NCBI RefSeq assembly: GCF_008312895.1
Contig: NZ_VSSP01000005.1
Location: 62,001 to 126,000 of the forward strand
Length of the DNA stretch: 64,000 nucleotides
Direction of reading: 5' to 3'
Origin: Luteimonas suaedae
GTDB lineage: Bacteria > Pseudomonadota > Gammaproteobacteria > Xanthomonadales > Xanthomonadaceae
Position numbers and translations under genes: made by a program. Shown here piece by piece: positions 28,625 to 37,193 of the stretch; within the stretch, counting starts at the first letter, position 1, and every line of letters begins with the position of its first letter. The notes under the pieces were generated by a model. The model was given only the letters and a program-made list of their open reading frames with translations, was not told the DNA's origin and made no database searches.

Positions 28625-29662
28625 ATGGATATCGCCGAACTATTGGCGTTCTCGGTCAAGAACAAGGCATCGGACCTGCATCTGTCGGCGGGGCTTCCGC
28701 CGATGATCCGCGTCGATGGCGACGTACGCCGCATCAACATCCCGGCGCTCGATCACAAGCAGGTGCACGCGCTGGTGTACGACATCATGTCGGACAAGCA
28801 GCGCCGCGACTACGAGGAATTTCTCGAGGTCGACTTCTCGTTCGAGATTCCCGGCCTAGCGCGCTTCCGCGTCAATGCCTTCAACCAGAACCGCGGCGCC
28901 GGCGCGGTGTTCCGCACCGTGCCTTCGGAAGTGCTGACGCTGGAGGACCTCGGCTGCCCGCCGGTGTTCCGGCAGCTGATCGACCAGCCGCAGGGCCTGA
29001 TCCTGGTGACCGGGCCGACCGGCTCGGGCAAGTCGACCACGCTGGCGGCGATGGTCGACCACATCAACAAGAGCGAGTACGGGCACCTGCTGACCATCGA
29101 GGACCCGATCGAGTTCGTGCACACCGCGCAGAAGTGCCTGATCAACCAGCGCGAGGTGCACCGCGACACCCACGGCTTCAACGAGGCGCTGCGCTCGGCG
29201 CTGCGCGAGGACCCCGACTACATCCTGGTCGGCGAAATGCGCGACATCGAAACCATCCGCCTGGCGCTGACCGCGGCCGAGACCGGCCACCTGGTGTTCG
29301 CCACCCTGCATACATCGAGCGCGGCCAAGACCATTGACCGCATCATCGACGTGTTCCCCGCCGGCGAGAAGCCGATGGTGCGCTCGATGCTGTCCGAGTC
29401 GCTGCGCGCGGTGATCAGCCAGGCGCTGCTGAAGAAGGTCGGCGGCGGCCGCACCGCGGCCTGGGAGATCATGGTCGGCACCCCCGCCATCCGCAACCTG
29501 ATCCGCGAGGACAAGGTGGCGCAGATGTACTCCGCCATCCAGACCGGCCAGCAGATGGGCATGATGACCCTCGACCAGCACCTGCAGGACCTGGTCAAGC
29601 GCGGCCTGGTCACGCGCGCGCAGGCCAAGGACTATGCGAAGGACAAGCGTCTTTTCGAGTGA
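28625..29662 (+). CDS. pilT: Type IV pilus retraction ATPase PilT
   Basis: This hexameric ATPase drives pilus retraction and twitching. The 345-residue protein starts MDIAELLAFSVKNKASDLHLSAGLPP. It has Walker A GPTGSGKSTT, the Asp box TIEDPIEFVH, Walker B LVGEMRDIETIRLALTAAETG, the His box FATLHTSSAAKTIDRIIDVFP and the C-terminal AIRNLIREDKVAQMYS required for retraction. The start is confirmed by this conserved N-terminus. pilU follows 150 bases downstream. Confidence 0.98.
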   Translation: MDIAELLAFSVKNKASDLHLSAGLPPMIRVDGDVRRINIPALDHKQVHALVYDIMSDKQRRDYEEFLEVDFSFEIPGLARFRVNAFNQNRGAGAVFRTVPSEVLTLEDLGCPPVFRQLIDQPQGLILVTGPTGSGKSTTLAAMVDHINKSEYGHLLTIEDPIEFVHTAQKCLINQREVHRDTHGFNEALRSALREDPDYILVGEMRDIETIRLALTAAETGHLVFATLHTSSAAKTIDRIIDVFPAGEKPMVRSMLSESLRAVISQALLKKVGGGRTAAWEIMVGTPAIRNLIREDKVAQMYSAIQTGQQMGMMTLDQHLQDLVKRGLVTRAQAKDYAKDKRLFE

Positions 29663-29674
29663 TTGAAAAGACGC

Positions 29675-29799
29675 GTGATTCGTAAATTCGTGATTCGTGA
29701 TTCGCTAGGAGCCGGGTTCTGATGCAGTGACTGGATGCTGACAGGGAGCCGAGGTGCTCTTTATCGAATCACCAATCACCAATCACGAATCACGGCTCC
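29675..29799. repeat. Inverted repeat of GTGATTCGT units between pilT and pilU
   Basis: The left arm (29675-29713) has tandem-like GTGATTCGT units ending CTAGGAGCC. The right arm (29765-29799) carries the complementary ATCACGAAT/ATCACCAAT units ending CGGCTCC. The arms could pair over more than 30 bases. It is AT-rich relative to its surroundings and ends 14 bases before the pilU start, so it may separate pilT from pilU expression. Confidence 0.75.
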
Positions 29800-29812
29800 G
29801 CAGGAGCCAACA

Positions 29813-30943
29813 ATGAGCAGCATCGATTTCACCTCGTTCCTCAAGCTGATGGCGCACCAGAAGGCGTCGGATCTGTTCATCACCGCCGGCATGCCGCCTG
29901 CGATGAAGGTCAACGGCAAGATCTCCCCGATCACCCAGAACCCGCTTACCCCGCAGCAGTCGCGCGACCTGGTGGTCAACGTGATGACGCCGCCGCAGCG
30001 CGAGGAGTTCGAGAAGACCCACGAGTGCAACTTCGCCATCGGCGTGTCCGGCGTGGGCCGCTTCCGCGTCTCGTGCTTCTACCAGCGCAACCAGGTCGGC
30101 ATGGTGCTGCGCCGGATCGAGACCAAGATCCCGACCATCGAGGAGCTGAACCTGCCGCCGATCATCAAGACCCTGGCGATGACCAAGCGCGGCATCATCA
30201 TCTTCGTCGGCGCCACCGGCACCGGCAAGTCGACGTCTCTGGCGTCGATGATCGGCTACCGCAACCAGAACTCGACCGGCCACATCATCACCATCGAGGA
30301 CCCGATCGAGTTCGTGCACAAGCACGAGGGCTGCATCATCACCCAGCGCGAGGTCGGCATCGACACCGACAGCTGGGAGAACGCGCTCAAGAACACCCTG
30401 CGCCAGGCGCCGGACGTGATCATGATCGGCGAGGTGCGCACCCGCGAAGGCATGGACCACGCCATCGCCTTCGCCGAGACCGGCCATCTGGTGCTGTGCA
30501 CCTTGCACGCCAACAACGCCAACCAGGCGATGGACCGCATCATCAACTTCTTCCCCGAGGACCGCCGCGGCCAGCTGCTGATGGACCTCTCGCTCAACCT
30601 CAAGGGCGTCGTCGCCCAGCAGCTGATCCCGACCCCGGACGGCAAGGCCCGCCGCGTCGCCATGGAGATCATGCTCGGCACCCCGCTGGTGCAGGACTAC
30701 ATCCGCGACGGCGAGATCCACAAGCTCAAGGACATAATGAAGGAGTCCACCAACCTCGGCATGAAGACCTTCGACCAGGCCCTGTTCGAGCTCTACCAGG
30801 CCGGCGAGATCTCCTACGAGGACGCCCTGCGCTACGCCGACTCCGCCAACGAGGTGCGCCTGCGCATCAAGCTCGCCCAGGGCGGCGACGCGCGCACGCT
30901 GTCGCAGGGCCTGGATGGGGTGGAGGTCGCCGAAGCGAACTAG
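29813..30943 (+). CDS. pilU: Type IV pilus retraction ATPase PilU
   Basis: A PilT paralogue that assists pilus retraction. The 376-residue protein has FLKLMAHQKASDLFITAGMPP, Walker A GATGTGKSTSLAS, TIEDPIEFVHKHEGCI, Walker B IGEVRTREGMDHAIAFAETG and LCTLHANNANQAMDRIINFFP. It carries the longer C-terminal tail typical of PilU (after YADSANEVRLRIKL). An AGGAG site lies seven bases upstream of the ATG. It follows pilT as in most type IV pilus-bearing gammaproteobacteria. Confidence 0.97.
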   Translation: MSSIDFTSFLKLMAHQKASDLFITAGMPPAMKVNGKISPITQNPLTPQQSRDLVVNVMTPPQREEFEKTHECNFAIGVSGVGRFRVSCFYQRNQVGMVLRRIETKIPTIEELNLPPIIKTLAMTKRGIIIFVGATGTGKSTSLASMIGYRNQNSTGHIITIEDPIEFVHKHEGCIITQREVGIDTDSWENALKNTLRQAPDVIMIGEVRTREGMDHAIAFAETGHLVLCTLHANNANQAMDRIINFFPEDRRGQLLMDLSLNLKGVVAQQLIPTPDGKARRVAMEIMLGTPLVQDYIRDGEIHKLKDIMKESTNLGMKTFDQALFELYQAGEISYEDALRYADSANEVRLRIKLAQGGDARTLSQGLDGVEVAEAN

Positions 30944-30948
30944 CGCCG

Positions 30949-30967
30949 GGCGGATCTGCGATCCGCC
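30949..30967 (+). terminator. Hairpin downstream of pilU
   Basis: GGCGGATC TGC GATCCGCC forms a perfect 8-base stem six bases after the pilU stop codon. There is no T-run, so it is more likely an mRNA 3' stabilising hairpin or a weak terminator than a classic intrinsic terminator. Confidence 0.5.
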
Positions 30968-31262
30968 GAACGCGCCGACTGCTGTAGGGAGGCCACGTGG
31001 AAATCTGCCTCGTTTCTCGAGGTCGCGCCGCCGGACGATTCCGAGTTCCGCGACTCATCGCCAACATCACACGGTTTCGGCGAGCAGTAGCCCGTCCCTG
31101 ATCGCCGGTCGCAGGTCGCTTCCGCAGCGTTCCCGAGCTCGCACCGAACGGTAGCTGCACTTCATGGCGCTCCTGGGTTGGGGGAGTGCATGTTGCTGCC
31201 GGCAGGAAAGGATCTCGCCATCGCGTGTAGGATCCGCATTGGCCTGTCGTGTGAGTGTGCCC
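30968..31262. other. Intergenic region pilU to DSD1-like gene
   Basis: About 300 bases in which I see no convincing gene, repeat or structured RNA. Short open frames on either strand have no ribosome site. The promoter of the downstream PLP enzyme gene should lie here but no clear hexamers stand out. Confidence 0.5.
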
Positions 31263-32357
31263 ATGCCGCTGCCATCGTTGTTGTCCGAACCTGTCCTGCT
31301 GCTAGACGAGGCCCGTGCCCGCCGCAACCTGCGACGCATGGCGGAGCGCGCCGCCGCTGCCGGGGTGCGGCTGCGCCCCCATTTCAAGACGCACCAGAGC
31401 CATACGATTGGCCGCTGGTTCCGCGAGCTTGGAGTCGAGGCGATCACCGTCTCCTCGCTGGCCATGGCGGAATACTTCGCCGCCGACGGCTGGCGCGACC
31501 TCACCCTGGCCTTTCCGTTCCATCCCGGGATGCGCGATCGGGTCGATGCGCTGGCCGCGCGCATTGCCTTCGGTATCGTCCTGGCCGATCCGCAGGCGCT
31601 GGACGGGGTGCGGTTCTCCACGCGCGTGGACGCGTGGCTGAAGATCGATGTCGGCAGCCGCCGCACCGGCTTCGATCCCGAGGATCTCGACATGCTGCGC
31701 GACCTGGCCGCAGTGCTCGCCGGGCGCGACGACATCCGCCTGCGCGGCCTGCTTGCCCATGCCGGCCACAGCTATGACGCGCGCGGTGCGCAGGCGATCG
31801 CCGCCGTCCATGCGGAGTCGCTGGGCCTGCTCGGCCGCCTGCGCGACGACCTGGCAGCCGTCTCCGGTCCGCTGGAACTGTCCGTGGGCGATACGCCCAC
31901 CTGTTCCACGGTCGGCGCCTTCCCGGGGGTGGACGAGATCCGCCCCGGCAACTACGTCTTCTACGATCTCTCGCAGTGGCAGATCGGCGCCTGCGGGGTG
32001 GAGGACATCGCCGTGGCCATGGCCTGTCCGGTGGTGGCGCGCCATCCGGCGCGCGGCGAGCTGGTGGTCCATGGCGGCGCGGTGCATTTCTCCAAGGACG
32101 CGATGGACTTCGACGGGGAGCGCATCTTCGGCCTGGCGGTGGAGGCCACGCCCGAGGGCTGGGGCGCATTGCGCCCGGAGATCCGGCTGGTCCGGTTGTC
32201 GCAGGAGCACGGCATCGTCGCCGCGCCCGACGAGGTGATCGCCCGTACCCGCCCCGGCGAGACCCTGCTGTTCCTGCCGGTGCACTCGTGCCTGACCGCG
32301 GACGCGATGGGCCGCTATCTGACCCTGGCCGGCGAACCTGTCGCGATGATGGGATAG
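31263..32357 (+). CDS. DSD1-like PLP enzyme (D-serine dehydratase / D-threonine aldolase family)
   Basis: A 364-residue fold-type III PLP enzyme. The N-terminal alanine-racemase barrel carries the PLP lysine at Lys42 in PHFKTHQS. The C-terminal D-serine dehydratase-like domain has VVHGGAVHFSKD and VHSCLTAD, the His and Cys that bind the metal in this family. Likely reactions are dehydration of D-serine or aldol cleavage of D-3-hydroxy amino acids; the two activities are not separable by sequence alone. The ATG at 31263 gives the conserved N-terminus; a 33-residue upstream extension is cysteine-rich and non-homologous. Confidence 0.88.
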   Translation: MPLPSLLSEPVLLLDEARARRNLRRMAERAAAAGVRLRPHFKTHQSHTIGRWFRELGVEAITVSSLAMAEYFAADGWRDLTLAFPFHPGMRDRVDALAARIAFGIVLADPQALDGVRFSTRVDAWLKIDVGSRRTGFDPEDLDMLRDLAAVLAGRDDIRLRGLLAHAGHSYDARGAQAIAAVHAESLGLLGRLRDDLAAVSGPLELSVGDTPTCSTVGAFPGVDEIRPGNYVFYDLSQWQIGACGVEDIAVAMACPVVARHPARGELVVHGGAVHFSKDAMDFDGERIFGLAVEATPEGWGALRPEIRLVRLSQEHGIVAAPDEVIARTRPGETLLFLPVHSCLTADAMGRYLTLAGEPVAMMG

Positions 32358-32570
32358 CGGCGGCCGCGCCTGCCGAACGCCGGTGGCGGACGCGGATACC
32401 CGGTGGCGCTGACGCCTTCGACGGAAGCCATTGCCGGTCTTCGCGCGGATTTCTCAAACAGGGTGGAAGAATCGGATCGTTCGTTCGACGCCGGTTGGCG
32501 GACGAGCGCGTCCGGTCCGGCACCGGATGACCGCCGTCGGCATGGCCACTATTTCGATGGAGGAGCGCTC

Positions 32571-33053
32571 ATGAATACGGTGTTCAGACTGGTCGCGGCC
32601 TTCGCTGCGGGTGCGGCCGCCATGTACTACCTCGATCCGGCCACCGGCCGCCGCCGCCGCGCGATGGTGCGCGATCAGGCGGTTTCGGCCTGCCACGATG
32701 CCGAGCACTTCGCGCGCGCCAAGTCCAAGCGCGCGGCCGATCGCGTGCACGGCATGCTGGCGGAGACGCGGTCGAAGTTTGCCGGGCAGCCGGTCGATGA
32801 CCACAAGCTGCGCGAGCGGGTCCGGGCCAAGCTCGGCCACGTGATCGACCGATCCGGCGCCGTCGAGGTGGAGGTGCACGACGGCCGCGTGATCCTGAGC
32901 GGCGGCGTGCCGGCTGCGGAGATCGAGGACGCGGTGCGGGCCGTCGCGGCGATGCACGGCGTCGAGGACGTGGAGAACCGGCTGTCGGCATCGACGCCTG
33001 GGTCCGGCGGCCGCAGCGAAGGTGCCGCCGAAGCACCGAACCTGCAGCACTAG
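32571..33053 (+). CDS. BON domain protein with N-terminal membrane anchor
   Basis: A 160-residue protein. A hydrophobic N-terminus (FRLVAAFAAGAAAMYYLDP) is followed by a basic segment (TGRRRRAMVRDQ), then a BON domain at about 75-145 with VRAKLGHVIDRSGAVEVEVHDGRVIL, GGVPAAEIEDAV and GVEDVENRL. BON domains bind phospholipid or act in osmotic and envelope stress. A strong GGAGGAG site precedes the ATG. The C-terminus is low-complexity. No partner gene is evident. Confidence 0.85.
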   Translation: MNTVFRLVAAFAAGAAAMYYLDPATGRRRRAMVRDQAVSACHDAEHFARAKSKRAADRVHGMLAETRSKFAGQPVDDHKLRERVRAKLGHVIDRSGAVEVEVHDGRVILSGGVPAAEIEDAVRAVAAMHGVEDVENRLSASTPGSGGRSEGAAEAPNLQH

Positions 33054-33092
33054 AGCGGGAATGCACGGCGAGGCTGCGGTGTTGCGGCTTTC

Positions 33093-33198
33093 GTAGGAGC
33101 GCGCCATGCGCGCAATGCCGCGGGTGGCTCCGGTTGCCGTGGCGGCGATTCCCGCCGTCTGCAGCCGCGCCGGCATCGCGCGCATGGCGCGCTCCTAC
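33093..33198. repeat. REPIN-like GTAG palindromic element, short copy E
   Basis: A 106-base copy: the terminal arms are intact (GTAGGAGCGCGCCATGCGCG and GCGCGCATGGCGCGCTCCTAC), but the core is shorter and of different sequence (CGGTTGCCGTGGCGGCGATT). It shows that the arms, not the core, define the family. It lies between the BON and DUF72 genes. Confidence 0.85.
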
Positions 33199-33247
33199 GC
33201 GTGGTGTGCCGGCATGGTGCGCCTGCAGGTTCCCATGTGGATGGCCG

Positions 33248-34177
33248 CTATGTCGCCTTCACCCGGGTCCGGCGGCGGATGCGCTCGCCCAGGTGCTGCG
33301 CGTCGAAGGGTGCGTGCACCTTCATGTCGTTGTCGAAATAGCAGTACACGTCGCGGGCGCGTCTGGGTACCGAAGCGCGGCCGGCGCGCCGTGCGTCGCG
33401 GGGTTGCGTACCGCGCGACCAGGCATCGATGCGCCGTGCCCAGTCGTCCAGCGCGGCGTCGCTATAGCCGCTGGCGTAGAGCTCCTTGTCGCCGTGCAGC
33501 CGCAGGTACATGAAGTCGGCGGTGACGTCCTCCAGCAGCGGCCACCTGCCGGCGGTGTCGGCGACCACCAGTGCCACGTTGTACTCGCGCAGCAGGTCGA
33601 TGAAGCCGGGGTCGCGGAAACTTTCGTGGCGGATCTCCAGTGCGTGGCGCAGCGGCCGCGCATGATCGATCGACAGTGCGCTGCGGCCTTTCATCCGTGC
33701 CGTGTCGCGGCGCCGCGCCAGCCCCAGCACTTGCCCGGTGTCCTTGGGCAGGAGCGCAAGGAAATCGCGGATGCGGCCCTCGTCATAGCGGAAGCTCGGC
33801 GGCAGCTGCCACAGCAGCGGGCCGAGCTTTTCGTGCAGCCGCAGCAGGCCGGAGGCGAGGAAATTGGACAGCGCCTGCCGTGCGTCGCGCAGGCGCAGGC
33901 GATGGCTGATGAAGCGGTTGCCCTTGAGCGCGAAGACGAAATCGTCCGGGGTCTGCTCGTACCAGTGTTGGAAGCTTTCGGGCCGCTGCAGCGAATAGAA
34001 CGTGCCGTTGATCTCGATCGTGGAGAACGTGTGCGAGGCGTACTCCAGCTCCCGTCGCTGCACCAGGTCGTCGGGATAGAACACGCCGCGCCATGGCTTG
34101 TAGCGCCAGCCGGAGATTCCGATCCGCACGCGGCTGCGCGCCGGAGATCGCGATGTCGATTGCGCACGGCGGGCCAT
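33248..34177 (-). CDS. DUF72 family protein (YecE-like)
   Basis: A 309-residue TIM-barrel-like DUF72 protein. Family marks are RIGISGWRYKPWRGVFYP near the N-terminus, EINGTFYSLQRPESFQHWYEQTP, FVFALKGNRFISH, LLWQLPPSFRYD, EIRHESF and YLRLHGDKELYASGY. The biochemical role is unknown; some members sit near Fe-S or repair genes. The first 15 residues are basic and may start further in. It is not in an obvious operon. Confidence 0.92.
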   Translation of the reverse strand: MARRAQSTSRSPARSRVRIGISGWRYKPWRGVFYPDDLVQRRELEYASHTFSTIEINGTFYSLQRPESFQHWYEQTPDDFVFALKGNRFISHRLRLRDARQALSNFLASGLLRLHEKLGPLLWQLPPSFRYDEGRIRDFLALLPKDTGQVLGLARRRDTARMKGRSALSIDHARPLRHALEIRHESFRDPGFIDLLREYNVALVVADTAGRWPLLEDVTADFMYLRLHGDKELYASGYSDAALDDWARRIDAWSRGTQPRDARRAGRASVPRRARDVYCYFDNDMKVHAPFDAQHLGERIRRRTRVKAT

Positions 34178-34486
34178 CGCGTGCGGACGCTACCGCGGCG
34201 GCGCGGCGCGGGTGGCAGGGCAGGGCGCTGCAGACGGCGCGGGATGCCATGTCATGGAACAAGTACCGGACAGGACCATGGACAGCCTGCTGGCGGTGCC
34301 GGCAAGGCATCGTGAAACGGATTTGCCGTCGCCGGGGCGTCGGTCGGGAGCAGGTGGCGACAGGCGCTGTCGATCGGCAGCAAGCCGGCGCGCCTGCCGT
34401 GCAATGGACCATTCCGCAGGCTTGATGCTGTTTTTACTCTATCCGTAGCACAATGGCCGACTTCTTCCACCGGACCGGAGATCGTA
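34178..34486. other. Intergenic region between DUF72 and sodA
   Basis: About 309 bases with no gene that I can support. It must carry the sodA promoter. The AT-richer stretch at about 34420-34450 (TTGATGCTGTTTTTACTCTAT) is the likeliest position, but the hexamers are not well spaced. No repeat of the families seen elsewhere was found here. Confidence 0.45.
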
Positions 34487-35110
34487 ATGGCCCACACCCT
34501 CCCCGAACTGCCGTACGCCTACGACGCGCTCGAGCCGCATATCGATGCGCAGACCATGGAGATCCACCACAGCAAGCACCACCAGGGCTACGTCACCAAC
34601 CTCAATGACGCGGTCAAGGACACCGATTTCGCCGATACGCCGGTCGAGGAGCTGATCAGCGACATCGACGCGCTGCCGGAGAAGATCCGCAAGGCGGTGC
34701 GCAACCATGGCGGCGGCCACGCCAACCACTCGCTGTTCTGGACGGTGATGTCGACCGACGGCGGCGGCAAGCCGGGCGGCGAGGTGGCTTCCCGCATCGA
34801 AAGCGACCTGGGCGGCTTCGAGGCCTTCAAGGAGGCCTTCACCAATGCCGCCAAGGGCCGTTTCGGCAGCGGCTGGGCCTGGCTGGTGGTCGGCAAGGAC
34901 GGCAAGCTCGCCGTCGAGGACTCCGCCAACCAGGACAACCCATTGATGAAGGGCATCGGTTCCGGCAACACGCCGATCCTGGGCCTGGACGTATGGGAGC
35001 ATGCCTACTACCTGAAGTACCAGAACCGCCGTCCGGACTACATCTCGGCGTTCTTCAATGTCATCGACTGGAACGAGGTCGAGCGGCGCTACCGGGCTGC
35101 CGTCGGCTGA
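34487..35110 (+). CDS. sodA: Superoxide dismutase, Mn/Fe type (probably Mn)
   Basis: It dismutates superoxide to oxygen and peroxide. The 207-residue protein has metal ligands His27 (EIHHSKHH), His81 ([11 protein letters not shown]) and the Asp and His of [15 protein letters not shown], all intact. GGGHANHS, together with GSGWAWLVV and the NQDNPLM segment, favours the Mn form over Fe. There is no signal peptide, so it is cytoplasmic. CGGAG lies upstream of the ATG, and a strong intrinsic terminator follows the stop, so the gene is monocistronic. Confidence 0.96.
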   Translation: MAHTLPELPYAYDALEPHIDAQTMEIHHSKHHQGYVTNLNDAVKDTDFADTPVEELISDIDALPEKIRKAVRNHGGGHANHSLFWTVMSTDGGGKPGGEVASRIESDLGGFEAFKEAFTNAAKGRFGSGWAWLVVGKDGKLAVEDSANQDNPLMKGIGSGNTPILGLDVWEHAYYLKYQNRRPDYISAFFNVIDWNEVERRYRAAVG

Positions 35111-35136
35111 GCCTGCCAATCCGTGCCGAACCCTGA

Positions 35137-35170
35137 GGAAGCCGGGCCTGTCCCGGCTTCCTTTTTTTTT
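35137..35170 (+). terminator. Rho-independent terminator of sodA
   Basis: GGAAGCCGGG CCTG TCCCGGCTTCC is followed by nine T. It has an 11-base GC-rich stem with a 3-4 base loop and lies 26 bases after the sodA stop codon. It is the clearest intrinsic terminator in the window. Confidence 0.92.
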
Positions 35171-35353
35171 GCGGCTTTGAAGCCCCTCTCTCCCTTCGGG
35201 GGCGACAGTGCACGGCTTGCGCGCCATTGGCGCGCGTGCGCTGGAGCGTCCGTGCCGCTGGCAAGGGCCGGGGCCGGGGCGCAGAGCGGGGGTTGGGGTG
35301 AGGGTATGGCGAAGGCGCGATGGTCGACGCCTGCCGCATTGCCGAATCCTTGC

Positions 35354-35403
35354 GATGGGCCAAGGCCCACCCACCCGCATAGGGTGGGCCTTGGCCCACC
35401 ATC
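35354..35403. repeat. Palindrome of GGTGGGCC(T)TGGCCCACC units
   Basis: GATGGGCCAAGGCCCACC and GGTGGGCCTTGGCCCACC are inverted copies about 12 bases apart, and each is itself palindromic. The same 18-20 base unit occurs once after murA (54315-54334). It lies in a 500-base gene-free stretch (35111-35614) that also has C-rich (CCCCTCTCTCCC) and G-rich (GGGGGTTGGGGTGAGGG) tracts but no gene I can support. Confidence 0.75.
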
Positions 35404-35614
35404 ATCGTCTTGCGCGCGCGTGAGCCAGTGATTCGCAAGCAGCATCCTTCACCTCGGAGGGAGAAGGCCGATATCCCGATCCATCTGGGATTCCGCCCAA
35501 GCCTCTGACCCGAGTCACCGTGCCCGACCGGATGGAGGCCCAGGTCCCGGCCCGAACTTGCGCGCCGATTCACCGCCGCGCGAAGATGGCGCGGTCCCCT
35601 TACCTGACGAAGCC

Positions 35615-36073
35615 ATGGAAATCGCGAACCGACGGGTCGGCACGATCCATTTCACCCTCAAGGACGAACACGGGCAGCAGATCACCACCACGCATGGACA
35701 CGACCCGCTGGTCTACATCCACGGCACCAATGCGATCGTGCGCGGCCTGGAGCAGGCACTGGAGGGCAGGAGCGCCGGCGACCGGTTCGAGGTCACCATC
35801 CCGCCGGAGCACGGCTTCGGTCCACGTCACCCGGAACTGGTGCAGACCCTCCCGCGCAGCACGTTCACCGGCGAGAGCGAGCCGGCGGTCGGCGGCAAGC
35901 TGGAGGCGCAGACCGCGCGCGGCCCGCTGCAGGTGGTGGTGACCGCGGTCGAGGGCGACACCATCACCGTCGACGGCAACAACCCGCTGGCCGGGCGGCC
36001 GTTCGTGGCCGAGGTGGAAGTGGTCGACGTGCGCCTGGCGACGCCCGACGAACTGCAGTTCGGCCTCGGCTGA
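35615..36073 (+). CDS. FKBP-type peptidyl-prolyl isomerase, SlyD-like
   Basis: A 152-residue SlyD/FkpB-type isomerase with an insert-in-flap domain. It has VGTIHFTLKDEHGQQI, the active-site stretch PLVYIHGTNAIVRGLEQAL, GDRFEVTIPPEHGFGPRHPEL and NPLAGRPFVAEVEVVDVR. It lacks the His-rich metal-binding tail of E. coli SlyD. It probably assists folding of cytoplasmic proteins. The start at 35615 opens directly on the first strand; upstream in-frame residues are in repeat-like DNA. Confidence 0.93.
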   Translation: MEIANRRVGTIHFTLKDEHGQQITTTHGHDPLVYIHGTNAIVRGLEQALEGRSAGDRFEVTIPPEHGFGPRHPELVQTLPRSTFTGESEPAVGGKLEAQTARGPLQVVVTAVEGDTITVDGNNPLAGRPFVAEVEVVDVRLATPDELQFGLG

Positions 36074-36089
36074 GGCGGCCGGACCGGCG

Positions 36090-36878
36090 ATGGACGGATT
36101 CGTCGCCCTGGGCAATGCCTTCGCCGCCCTGTCCGCCGGCGGCGCGATCGCGGCCGGACTGGCGTTCTTCGCGGCGATCTACGCGCTGTTCTGCGGCGGC
36201 AACTGGCTGCTGACGCGATACCTGCTGCCGGCGCTGGGGCTCGGGCGCCGCATCGATCCGCGTCCGCTCAGGCCCGGCCAGATGCGCAGCGAGATCGCCT
36301 CATCGCTGGGGTCGGTCGCGATTTTCGGCCTCGGCAGCCTGCTGCCGTGGTGGTTCCTGCAACAGGGCTGGGCGCGGCTGGCGCAGGATCCGGGGCCGCT
36401 GCGGGTCGTCGCCGAAGCCGCGGTGCTGCTGGTGTGGAACGACGTCCACTTCTACGCCAACCACCGCCTGCTACACACGCGACCGCTGCGCCGCTACCAC
36501 CAACAGCACCATCGCTCGCTGGTGACCACGCCATTCGCGACCTACAGCTTCCATCCGCTGGAGGCGGCGCTGCTGGGCAACGTGATCCTGCTGCCGATGC
36601 TGTTGCACGACTTCAGCTTCGCGGCACTGCTGTCACTGCCGGTGCTGAGCCTGTTGCTGAACAACCTGGGGCACAGCAACTACGACTACGCGCCCGGCGT
36701 GGGGCCGGACCACTGGCTGGCCGCCAGCCGCCGGCACCATCTGCATCACGCCTGCTACCACGGCAACTACGGCTTCCTGTTCAACTTCATGGACCGCTGG
36801 TGTGGCACGCGCCTGGCGGTTGACGCGGCGAGGGCGCAGCTGGATGCCTTCGCCGCCCGCGCATCCCGGCACCCGTAG
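36090..36878 (+). CDS. Sterol desaturase / fatty acid hydroxylase family membrane protein
   Basis: A 262-residue integral membrane di-iron enzyme with about four hydrophobic helices and the histidine clusters of the family: HFYANHRLLH, HQQHHRS, and RRHHLHHACYHGNYG with GHSNYDY. Members hydroxylate or desaturate sterols, carotenoids or fatty acyl chains; the substrate here is unknown. It lies 16 bases after the FKBP gene and is probably cotranscribed. Its TAG stop codon is formed by the GTAG head of a REPIN-like element, and the protein ends ASRHP. Confidence 0.88.
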   Translation: MDGFVALGNAFAALSAGGAIAAGLAFFAAIYALFCGGNWLLTRYLLPALGLGRRIDPRPLRPGQMRSEIASSLGSVAIFGLGSLLPWWFLQQGWARLAQDPGPLRVVAEAAVLLVWNDVHFYANHRLLHTRPLRRYHQQHHRSLVTTPFATYSFHPLEAALLGNVILLPMLLHDFSFAALLSLPVLSLLLNNLGHSNYDYAPGVGPDHWLAASRRHHLHHACYHGNYGFLFNFMDRWCGTRLAVDAARAQLDAFAARASRHP

Positions 36879-37015
36879 GAGCGCGCCATGCGCGCGATGC
36901 CGCGGGCATTGCGTCGCCCGCGAATTCCGGTGACCGGCGCGCCTGCCGGTCCGGCATCGCGGCATCTACCGGATCCGGCCGGCCCCGCGGTATCGCGCGC
37001 ATGGCGCGCTCCTAC
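36875..37015. repeat. REPIN-like GTAG palindromic element, copy F
   Basis: A 141-base copy with full arms and the standard core. It starts inside the last codons of the desaturase-like gene: bases 36876-36878 (TAG of GTAG) are the stop codon. The remaining 178 bases to yqgE (37016-37193) show no other feature. Confidence 0.9.
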
Positions 37016-37193
37016 GGAAGGTCAGGGCGCCCCGCTTTGTGCGGTCCCGGGACCCCCGAGTTTGCTCGGCTACCCAAGTCGGTAATCACCGCTGCCGGAA
37101 ACGCGGCAACTACCGCTCCAGGCGTTTGCAGCGCCATCGCCGCCGCCACGCGGCGGGCCTGCCGGCGACGCGGCGACCCGCTAGAATGCCGCC

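Noticed and set aside
34093..34448. Small plus-strand frames between the DUF72 and sodA genes
   Set aside because: They are Arg/Ala-rich, overlap the DUF72 coding end or its leader, and have no plausible start context.
36879..37193. Extra gene between the desaturase-like gene and yqgE
   Set aside because: The first 137 bases are repeat DNA and the rest has no frame with a ribosome site and start.
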